Assembly: GCA_014873095.1 (NCBI GenBank) | Contig: CP050848.1 | Location: forward strand, 3,717,850-3,781,849 | From: Planctomycetales bacterium ZRK34 | Lineage (GTDB): Bacteria > Planctomycetota > Phycisphaerae > Phycisphaerales > Zrk34 | Length of the DNA: 64,000 nt | Reading direction: 5' to 3' | Shown: piece after piece, positions 35,308 through 42,169 of the stretch | Layout: every line of letters begins with the position of its first letter | Numbering within the stretch: position 1 is the first letter of the stretch | Notes under the pieces: model-generated | Seen by the model: only the letters and a program-made list of their open reading frames with translations | Told to the model about the DNA's origin: nothing | Database searches by the model: none | Program-made: the position numbers and the translations under genes

Positions 35308-36783
35308 ATGCGAAACATGCTCACATTGGCTTTGATCGTGCTTTTCACCGTGTGCGGTTTGACACGCTCAGCGCAGGCCGGAGATCGCCCGAACATCGTC
35401 TTCGCCTTCGCCGATGATTGGGGCTACCCCCACGCCGGCGTGTATGGCGATGACATCGTCAAAACACCCGCCTTCGATCGGGTGGCGCGCGAGGGAGTGT
35501 TGTTCGCCAATGCGTTTGTGGATGTGCCGTCGTGCACGCCGTCGCGTGGGGCGGTGCTCAGCGGGCAGCAGTTTTACCGGCTGCGCCAGGCGGCGAATCT
35601 GTGGTCGACGATGCCGTCGGACATTCCGTTGTACACCGACCTGCTTTCCGATGCGGGCTATCACGTCGGGTTCAGCCGCAAGGGGTGGAGCCCCGGCAAA
35701 CTCGAACCCGGCGGCCGCAAGATCAATCCCGCGGGCAAGCCGTACAGGACGTTCGAGCAGTTTCTCAACAAGCGAACCAAGGGGCAGCCGTTCTGCTACT
35801 GGTGGGGTTCTCACGAGCCGCACCGCCCGTACAAACCCGGGTCCGGTCGCGCCGCGGGCATCGATGTGGATCGCATCAAGCCGTACCCGTGCATGCCGAA
35901 CGTGCCGGCCGTGCGCGAGGATATCGCCGATTATTACGGCGAAGTGCAGCAGTTTGACGATCAGGTCGCCGCGCTCATCGCCCAGCTCGAAAAAATCGGC
36001 GAACTCGACAACACCATCATCGTCGTCAGCGGCGACCACGGCATGCCCTTCCCGCGATGCAAGTCGAATCTCTACGACACCGGCATGCACGTTCCCCTGG
36101 CCATCCGCTGGGGCGCAAAGATCAAACCCGGTCGCCAGGTCACCGACTTCGTGAATCTCGCGGACCTGGCCCCGACGTTCCTCGACGCCGCCGGTGTGAA
36201 GATCCCGCAGGTGATGACCGCCCGCAGCCTCATGCCTGTGTTGACCGCTCCCGGTAACGGCCGCATCGATGCTGCGCGCGACCATGTCATCTTCGGCCGC
36301 GAGCGCCACTGCGTCGCACAGGAAGCCCCGCAGACCGGCGGCTACCCCGCCCGCGCCGTCCGCAACGACGACTACCTCTACATCCGCAACTTCGATCCCG
36401 ATCGCTGGCCCGCCGGCACGCCGCATTACGACAAGGCCCAACGCGGCACCGCATGGTTCGGCGATTGCGACAACGGCCCCAGCAAGTTCTACATGTGGGC
36501 CCACCGCAACGACCCCGACGTCAAACCCCTCTACGATCTCTGCTTCGCCCAGCGACCCGCCGAAGAACTTTACGATCTGAAAAAAGACCCCGATCAGCAT
36601 CACAACGTCGCGGCTGATCCCGCTTACGCCGCGGTGCGCAAGCAACTCGCTGATCAACTGATGACCTACCTCCGCCAGACCGACGACCCGCGCGTCGTGG
36701 GCGGCGGCGAAAAGCTCGACAAGTATCCCTACTACGGCGGAACCCCAAGCTGGCCCGGCGATCAAGCCTTCGAAAAGTATTGA
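35308..36783 (+). CDS. Secreted sulfatase
   Basis: 491 residues. Signal peptide at about 1-24 (ends SAQAG). IVFAFADDWGYPHAGVYG holds metal ligands, the formylglycine site is CTPSR with C76, GSHEPHRPY near 170 and SGDHGMPFPRCK near 245 complete the active site. The signature is followed by GAVLSG. GGAG sits six to ten bases before the ATG. The region ends in ELYDLKKDPDQHHNVA, typical for sulfatases. Third sulfatase of the window; substrates unknown. Confidence 0.92.
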   Translation: MRNMLTLALIVLFTVCGLTRSAQAGDRPNIVFAFADDWGYPHAGVYGDDIVKTPAFDRVAREGVLFANAFVDVPSCTPSRGAVLSGQQFYRLRQAANLWSTMPSDIPLYTDLLSDAGYHVGFSRKGWSPGKLEPGGRKINPAGKPYRTFEQFLNKRTKGQPFCYWWGSHEPHRPYKPGSGRAAGIDVDRIKPYPCMPNVPAVREDIADYYGEVQQFDDQVAALIAQLEKIGELDNTIIVVSGDHGMPFPRCKSNLYDTGMHVPLAIRWGAKIKPGRQVTDFVNLADLAPTFLDAAGVKIPQVMTARSLMPVLTAPGNGRIDAARDHVIFGRERHCVAQEAPQTGGYPARAVRNDDYLYIRNFDPDRWPAGTPHYDKAQRGTAWFGDCDNGPSKFYMWAHRNDPDVKPLYDLCFAQRPAEELYDLKKDPDQHHNVAADPAYAAVRKQLADQLMTYLRQTDDPRVVGGGEKLDKYPYYGGTPSWPGDQAFEKY

Positions 36784-37229
36784 CCCCAGCCGAGTCACAC
36801 AATTGCCGGCGCGCACAGGCGCGGCAAAAACACCCTTTCGGCAACAGGTGTTTCGACAGCTTTTGACCTCGTTTTTCAGCCGAATACAGCCGCCGGAATC
36901 ATTTCGCCGCGCACAAACCTGTCGTTCTGCCGCGCCGGTGCGCACAACCCGGCCCGCGCCGCGCAACACCCGTGCGCACCAGCGTGTCGTTTTGCCCCTC
37001 GCCGCGCTCAAATTCCCCGCCGCCCGCCAACCTGTGCGCACAATCTGACAAGCCCCGGCGACACCTTGATGCGCGCCACCCGCCTGGCGCCTCAGTATCA
37101 AGGCCCGCGCGCACAAACATGACGCGCATAAAACCGTCGTTTTCAATACTTCCCCTCGATTCATCCCCCGCGGGGCGATCCGCCTGCGATACACCGCTCT
37201 ATCGCAGATCATTTTTACTTGCAGCCGAT
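36784..37229. other. Gene-free region with recurrent GTGCGCAC words
   Basis: I find no supported gene here. The plus strand is pyrimidine-rich. The palindrome GTGCGCAC, or its half GCGCACAA, recurs at about 36909, 36938, 36972, 37034 and 37109, several times next to a TGTCGTT or CCGTCGTT word, which suggests a degenerate repeat with a unit of roughly 40-75 bases. Function unknown. Confidence 0.4.
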
Positions 37230-37290
37230 GGCACTGGCGGCTTGTCCGCCAGTGCGAAGTCAGAACACTGGCGGACAAGCCGCCAGTGCC
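37230..37290. repeat. Inverted repeat, family 2 (nested palindrome)
   Basis: Arms at 37230-37254 and 37266-37290 are perfectly complementary and each arm is itself a hairpin (CACTGGCGG...CCGCCAGTG with a TTGT-type loop), separated by 11 bases. The same half-unit forms the terminator at 11064-11096. Confidence 0.85.
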
Positions 37291-37315
37291 ACCGCTCTGA
37301 TACCAGACACGAACC

Positions 37316-37381
37316 TGTGGCACAGCCGCCCTCGGCTGTGCTGAAGTCACCGCCCGCACAGCCGGGGGCGGCTGTGCCACA
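37316..37381. repeat. Inverted repeat, family 1, copy B
   Basis: Arms at 37316-37341 and 37356-37381 with a 14-base loop. They match the copy at 30558-30623 except for one base in the left arm. It lies 25 bases after the family 2 element. Confidence 0.85.
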
Positions 37382-37465
37382 ACGCCGCGTCCGGACTTAC
37401 CCCAAGGCCCGAGTGTTTTCTGCGATTGGTATATTTTGAAATTTGCATCATGCCTCTTGCCTCGA

Positions 37466-37491
37466 ACTGTAAGGTATGTATACTTTACAGT
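37466..37491 (+). promoter_or_regulatory. PadR-type operator over the promoter
   Basis: An almost symmetric 26-bp element, ACTGTAA - GTAT - GT - ATAC - TTACAGT, with one base between each outer and inner half-site. It contains TATACT (37479-37484), which with TTGCCT (37457-37462) and a 16-bp spacer forms a promoter reading toward the PadR gene. Binding here would block RNA polymerase, as expected for PadR autoregulation. Confidence 0.65.
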
Positions 37492-37518
37492 ACGAGGTAA
37501 GAGCCTGCGGGCCATGGC

Positions 37519-37574
37519 GTGTGGGCGTGTGGGCGTGTGGGCGTGTGGGCGTGTGGGCGTGTGGGCGTGTGGGC
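37519..37574. repeat. Seven tandem copies of GTGTGGGC
   Basis: An uninterrupted 8-bp microsatellite of seven units between the PadR promoter and start codon. Copy-number change would alter the leader length without touching the protein. Confidence 0.9.
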
Positions 37575-37633
37575 GTTTTTGATGTTGGCGTTGGTGGTTG
37601 GTTGGTGTTGAAGCGAAATACATGGTGAGCGTG

Positions 37634-37972
37634 ATGCGGTTGAATAAGAAAACATTGGATGGGAACATCGAAACGCTGCTGCTGGCGGTGTTGTCGGAAG
37701 GGCCCAGTTATGGGTATCAGATCGTGCGAGAATTGGGGGAGCGCACCGGCGGGGTGTTGAAGCTGGGAGAGGGGACGGTGTATCCCGTGCTGCACCGGAT
37801 GCAGGAGCGGGGGCTGATCGCGGCGCGGTGGAGCAAGGGGCCTTCCGGGCGGCCGCGCAAGTACTACCGGGTCACGCGGCGGGGTGGGACGGCATTGAAG
37901 CAGAACGCCCAGCAGTGGGCCGGGCTCGTCGAGGTGATGCAGTCGGTGCTCGGCGATGCGGCTGCCGGATAA
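37634..37972 (+). CDS. PadR family transcriptional regulator
   Basis: 112 residues. MRLNKKTLDGNIETLLLAVL, GPSYGYQIVRELGE, LGEGTVYPVLHRMQERGLI and GRPRKYYRVTRRG are the winged-helix features of PadR-s1 proteins. GGTGA lies five bases before the chosen ATG; an in-frame ATG at 37622 is possible. The leader holds a promoter-overlapping palindrome and a microsatellite. The next gene codes for a HAAS-domain membrane protein, the usual partner of this PadR type. Confidence 0.85.
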   Translation: MRLNKKTLDGNIETLLLAVLSEGPSYGYQIVRELGERTGGVLKLGEGTVYPVLHRMQERGLIAARWSKGPSGRPRKYYRVTRRGGTALKQNAQQWAGLVEVMQSVLGDAAAG

Positions 37973-38014
37973 TGCGCCGTAACCAATCGACATGACAATC
38001 GAAAGGGTCGAACC

Positions 38015-38743
38015 ATGAGCCAGGTGATTGAACGGTACCTCGATCGGGTGATGCTGTACGCCAACCGCAAGTCGGAGCATGAGGCGACGGCGATCCGGGA
38101 TGAGCAGCGCGATCACCTGATGTCTCGCGTTGAGGAATGCGAGGCCGAGGGACTGGCTCGTGAGGAGGCGATCTTCCGGGCGATCGAGTTGCACGGGCAT
38201 CCGCGCACGGTCGGGTATCGTCTGCGGCCGCGCTTTCCGTGGGTCGATGTGCGCTCGCACGGCACGGCTCGGGGCGTGATCGCCATCGGACCGCGTGCGG
38301 TGGGGGTGTTCGCATTCGGCGGGGCGGCGTTCGGGGTGTTCGCCATCGGCGGATTTGCCGCGGGGCTGTTCGGCATCGGCGGGTTTGTCGCGACGCTGCT
38401 GTTCGCCTGGGGCGGGTTCGGGATTGTGCCGGCCGGGGTGGCGTATGTCGGCATGGGGGCGGGGTTGATTGCCGTGGGCGGTATGGTGGCCGGCGTCGTG
38501 GCGCACGGCGGGTTGGCAGCCGGTGTCTGGGCCGAAGGCGGGCGCGAGTTTTCGCTTTACGCCGCCGACACCGCGCCGGGTTGGGCCCGGGCGATCACCG
38601 ACATGGCCCGTGACTTCGACATGCTCGGCGGCATGACGCTATGCATGATCGCCCTGTTCATCCCGACGCTGTTGTTGACGCTATGGATGCAACACCGCGA
38701 ACAGCGCCGCCTGGCCGCCAGCGACCCCTGGCTGCTGGAGTAG
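38015..38743 (+). CDS. HAAS-domain (permease-prefix-like) membrane protein
   Basis: 242 residues. The N-terminal ~75 residues form the three-helix HAAS/permease-prefix domain (YLDRVM, HLMSRVEECEAEGLAREEAIFRAIE split over helices). Then come repeats of the pattern AxGxxAxGxFAxG over about residues 88-170, glycine-rich and hydrophobic, and a C-terminal span near 215-233. Such genes follow PadR regulators and are thought to be their effectors in envelope stress. AAAGGG lies before the ATG. Function not known. Confidence 0.7.
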   Translation: MSQVIERYLDRVMLYANRKSEHEATAIRDEQRDHLMSRVEECEAEGLAREEAIFRAIELHGHPRTVGYRLRPRFPWVDVRSHGTARGVIAIGPRAVGVFAFGGAAFGVFAIGGFAAGLFGIGGFVATLLFAWGGFGIVPAGVAYVGMGAGLIAVGGMVAGVVAHGGLAAGVWAEGGREFSLYAADTAPGWARAITDMARDFDMLGGMTLCMIALFIPTLLLTLWMQHREQRRLAASDPWLLE

Positions 38744-38803
38744 GCGGATCGTTGCATTGATGGTTAAGTGATGGTGACCCGGCTCCTTATGTGGAGACAC
38801 GCG

Positions 38804-39205
38804 TCAGTGTATTGCTTTTGCCAGGGATCGACGAATGATCTGTTCAGCGCGAACTGACAAGTCGCTTCGGGCAAACGACGGCCAATCGATAAGACTGATC
38901 TTCCAGCGACCTGTATGCTGTTCTTGCAGCTCAATGAAGAAATGTTGATCGGCAGTCAGCCATCGATTGGGGTTGGTTTGATCTGGACTGAGTTCCAATT
39001 CAATCGCGGCGTTGGAAACAATCATTGGCACATCTTCGTGGCCTGTAATTTCAATGATGACAGTGCCAAGGCCTGTGGAAGGCTTAGGCATGTCAGTCGG
39101 TTGCAGATACAGTACGCGACTATGGCCGTCACACGCCGATAGTAGCGAGCAAGTTAAGCAGAAACAGAATGTGACTACGGACTTGATGAGATTATTCTGC
39201 AGCAT
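38804..39205 (-). CDS. Small lipoprotein of unknown function
   Basis: 133 residues. Leader with hydrophobic core SVVTFCFCLTCSLL and lipobox LLSACDG, so lipid-anchored at about C25. The mature part has no domain I recognise. Start chosen at the ATG two bases after the stop of the SGNH hydrolase gene, which suggests translational coupling because no ribosome site is visible. The gene is clearly less GC-rich than its neighbours. Confidence 0.6.
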   Translation of the reverse strand: MLQNNLIKSVVTFCFCLTCSLLSACDGHSRVLYLQPTDMPKPSTGLGTVIIEITGHEDVPMIVSNAAIELELSPDQTNPNRWLTADQHFFIELQEQHTGRWKISLIDWPSFARSDLSVRAEQIIRRSLAKAIH

Positions 39206-39207
39206 AT

Positions 39208-40578
39208 TTATTTTGTTGTGGCGGGGCGGAGGGTGTAGACATGCGAGCGGGGGGTGCGGCGCTGCATGGCTTCGTGTTCCAGCGCGCTGACTTTTTCGAT
39301 GACGGGCTGGCGCTGGGGCCACTCGGTGAGGTAGGTGGGGACTTTGTTTTCGAAGTAGCCGGTCTTGCCGCCGAGGGAGACGTGGTAGGCTTTGACGGCG
39401 GCCATGTCGTCGGGGTCGACGCGGCGGTGGCGGAGGAACCAGCGTACGGCGGCGTAGTCACGCAGCTTCACCTCGGTGTGGCGGCGGGACTCGTTGAGCT
39501 TGGCGACTTCCTGCGCCTGTTTGTACTGCGGGGTCTTTTCGTTGAACGCGAGGTTCACACCCGCGGCCCACTCGGCGGCGGTGTGCACGGCGACCGGCTC
39601 GTCGTCGATGAGCAATTCGTGTGAGCCGTCGGCGAGTCCCTTGATGGTGATGATCTGCTGGTTGAGGGTTTTCTCCAGCGGGATGTTTTCGAGCATCGGG
39701 CGGGCGTTGCCGTCGACGGGGTAGGGCAGGGCTTTTTCGAGGACGGTGAAGGTCCAGCCGGCGTCGTGTTTTTTCACGTCGGTGACGGCGGCGTTATCAG
39801 CATCGGTGACTTTACCCGCGTCGGCGTCGAAGGTGATGTTGGAAACCATCGCCGGAGCGCCCTGGGCTTTGAGGAACAGCCACGCCATCATCAGGTTGCC
39901 GGGGGCGCCGGGGTGAACACGGTCGGAGCCGATCAGGGTGTAGGCGGGGTCATCTTTCTGGAGCTTGAGGTTCAGGGCGGTCATCGGGCCGTGCAGATCG
40001 ATGACCTGGGCGTTGTACTTGGCGGCGAGGTTGCGGACCATGGCGGCGCATTGACCAAGGCCGTCGTTGCACCCGGGTTGGTTGTTGTCGCGATCGTTGA
40101 CGGCGGTCTGATCGAAGGGCGACGGCGTGAGCAGGATGAACCGTGCGGAGGTGTCTTTGCTGAGGCGGGCGAGCAGCTTGTCCATGTTTTTCTGATAGCG
40201 GTCGAGCGCGCCGGCCTGGTATTCGAGTTGCTTTTCGGTGGGGTTGGCGACGTAGTTGCCGCGGCCGACGTCGTTCATGCCGAGCATGACGACGATGGTG
40301 GTCGGCGACTTGGAGATGACGTCTTCTTCGAGCCGGCCGTAGGCGCCACCGGCGCTGTCACCGGCGACGCCGGCGTTGACGAAGTGAATCTCGCGGGCCG
40401 GGAAGCGCGTCAGGTAGTAGGCGTAGACCATGCTGTGGTACTGGCGGCCGTGCGTGATGCTGTCGCCGAGGAAGACGACGGTTTCGCCGTCGTTGAAAAG
40501 CTCGGCGCGGGCGGGGGCGGCCAGCAGCAGGGCGATGAGCAAGGGGGTGAGCAGATGCGGCAGGTGCGGGCGTTTCAT
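39208..40578 (-). CDS. Secreted SGNH/GDSL hydrolase
   Basis: 456 residues. Signal peptide at about 1-25 (ends APARA). The SGNH blocks are present: nucleophile serine in GDSITHG near residue 40, Gly in NAGVAGDSAG, Asn in GMNDVG near 100 and the Asp/His pair in SDRVHPG near 220. The C-terminal ~200 residues hold a mixed region that may bind the substrate. Such enzymes remove acetyl or other ester groups from polysaccharides. GGAG lies eight bases before the ATG. The lipoprotein gene follows directly. Confidence 0.85.
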   Translation of the reverse strand: MKRPHLPHLLTPLLIALLLAAPARAELFNDGETVVFLGDSITHGRQYHSMVYAYYLTRFPAREIHFVNAGVAGDSAGGAYGRLEEDVISKSPTTIVVMLGMNDVGRGNYVANPTEKQLEYQAGALDRYQKNMDKLLARLSKDTSARFILLTPSPFDQTAVNDRDNNQPGCNDGLGQCAAMVRNLAAKYNAQVIDLHGPMTALNLKLQKDDPAYTLIGSDRVHPGAPGNLMMAWLFLKAQGAPAMVSNITFDADAGKVTDADNAAVTDVKKHDAGWTFTVLEKALPYPVDGNARPMLENIPLEKTLNQQIITIKGLADGSHELLIDDEPVAVHTAAEWAAGVNLAFNEKTPQYKQAQEVAKLNESRRHTEVKLRDYAAVRWFLRHRRVDPDDMAAVKAYHVSLGGKTGYFENKVPTYLTEWPQRQPVIEKVSALEHEAMQRRTPRSHVYTLRPATTK

Positions 40579-40662
40579 GGGGGGGGGCTCCGGGTGGGGG
40601 ATCACTATGCATGATACAGGGAGCGCGCCCCTTCGGGGCAGCCGCTAAGGGGGAGGCGCATG

Positions 40663-40692
40663 AAAAAAGGCGAGGGGGGTGGCCCTCGCCTT
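40663..40692 (-). terminator. Terminator of the porin/cytochrome operon
   Basis: On the minus strand AAGGCGAGGG and CCCTCGCC pair around a short loop and are followed by TTTTTT, 26 bases after the porin stop codon. Confidence 0.8.
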
Positions 40693-40717
40693 GGTGGGGT
40701 TTGATGGGGGGGGCGGG

Positions 40718-42142
40718 TTAGAACTCGTAGCGGATTTCGACGCGGCCGCCCATGCCGGGGTCTTCGTGCTCGGTGGCGACGCCGAAGATGTCGAGCTGGA
40801 GCACCCAGTGCTGGCCCATGGCCTGCTGGTAGCGGGCGCCGGCGGCGAAGGAACTGGCATCGATTTCAGTCGAGGCGCGTCCGCCGACTTCGAAGATGAT
40901 CTGCTGGCGGTTGTCGGGATCGATGAACAACTGATACCCGATGGCGGCGCCGTAGGAATTGTCGGCGGTGTTGCCGAGGGCGGCTCCGTAGCGGCCGAGT
41001 CCGACGGCGGCGAAGAGGATGCCGGTGTTGCCGAGCGGGCCACCGACCAGCGGGCTGCGTGCGGCCGATGAAAACTCATCGATGCCGACGAACCCGTTGA
41101 CGTACATGATGTCGTGGGTGTGGTGGGGCGTCCACGAAAGCTGAGCGAACAGCAGATGACCGCTGGAGGCGAAGGCGGACTCGTCTTCGAGAGCTTCGGA
41201 CCCGAGGTAGCGGAAGGTCGCGTTGGTCAGGCCGATGCGGCTGGTGCTGGACACGGCCCAGTGGGCGCTGTCGCTGGAATTGCTGGGATCGTGGACATAG
41301 ACGAAGTCGCCGTTGATGGTGGCGAAGGGGAGGTCCGCCTGATTGAACAGGCCGTAAAGCTGCGGATCGGACCCGGTCTCACGGCCGTTGTCGCGGCTGA
41401 TCTCGTTCCAGCCGAAGATGAAGGTCGTGCGGAGGTTTGACCCGCCGGGGATGGGGATGTTGTTCTTGGTCAGGCCGACGGCGTCGAGCTCATCATTGAT
41501 GAGCATGCCGTCCTGGAAGAACAGGCTCTGGCGGCCGACGGAGAATCCGAGGTCGCGGACGCCGGTGGGATCCTGCAGGTCGGGGAAGATTTCCTCGAAG
41601 TTGCCTTCGAAGAAGAACGTCGAGATGCGGCCGGACGTGTTGGCCTCCCAGCCTTCGGGATCGCCTTCGATGTTGTAACCGGTGAACTCACCGTCTTCGT
41701 TGTTCAGCGGACGGAAACCGATGAGCACGCGCTCGGTGCCGGAAAGCTGGAGGTTGCCGAAGATGTCCAGCCGGTTGGCCCACTCGCTACGGGCTTCATC
41801 GCCGACACGGAAGGTCTGAATCGCCGAGCGGTAGGTGCCGAAGGCGTAGAAGGACGGCTGCCAGTTGGCGCCGGTCGGCAGGTTGAAGCCCGGGTCGACA
41901 TTGCCGGCGCCGAGGAACTTGTTGCCGATCTCGATCAGCGGCGCGGGCCGAAGCACGTCTTCGGTCTTCAGCAGCGGAATCGGCTTATCGGAGAATCGTG
42001 ATTCATCGTGATCGCCTTCGCCGTGGGATTCATCCGCGGCTCGGGCGAAGGGCGCGGCGGCGGTCATGGATGCAGCGATCATGAGCGCTGTGGCCGCACG
42101 CAGACAAATCGTGTTTGCAACGAAACGGTGGAAATTGAACAT
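40718..42142 (-). CDS. Outer-membrane beta-barrel (porin-like) protein
   Basis: 474 residues. Signal peptide at about 1-35 (ends PFARA), then a His/Asp/Glu-rich stretch (DESHGEGDHDESRF). The rest alternates hydrophobic and polar residues as in beta strands and ends in RYEF, a C-terminal aromatic as recognised by the BAM machinery. No plug or TonB box is seen. It lies 27 bases after a pentaheme cytochrome gene, so the pair may form a functional unit. The similarity to known porins is by pattern only. Confidence 0.68.
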   Translation of the reverse strand: MFNFHRFVANTICLRAATALMIAASMTAAAPFARAADESHGEGDHDESRFSDKPIPLLKTEDVLRPAPLIEIGNKFLGAGNVDPGFNLPTGANWQPSFYAFGTYRSAIQTFRVGDEARSEWANRLDIFGNLQLSGTERVLIGFRPLNNEDGEFTGYNIEGDPEGWEANTSGRISTFFFEGNFEEIFPDLQDPTGVRDLGFSVGRQSLFFQDGMLINDELDAVGLTKNNIPIPGGSNLRTTFIFGWNEISRDNGRETGSDPQLYGLFNQADLPFATINGDFVYVHDPSNSSDSAHWAVSSTSRIGLTNATFRYLGSEALEDESAFASSGHLLFAQLSWTPHHTHDIMYVNGFVGIDEFSSAARSPLVGGPLGNTGILFAAVGLGRYGAALGNTADNSYGAAIGYQLFIDPDNRQQIIFEVGGRASTEIDASSFAAGARYQQAMGQHWVLQLDIFGVATEHEDPGMGGRVEIRYEF

Positions 42143-42169
42143 GGCGTCCCCTGCCGTGTTGTATTGGGT

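Noticed and set aside
37519-37574. CRISPR-like tandem repeat
   Set aside because: Units are 8 bp with no spacers between them and no cas genes are near; it is a microsatellite.
35368-37668. 766-codon open frame on the minus strand
   Set aside because: Antisense to a sulfatase and then translates the dispersed palindromes and the 8-bp microsatellite; no coding features.
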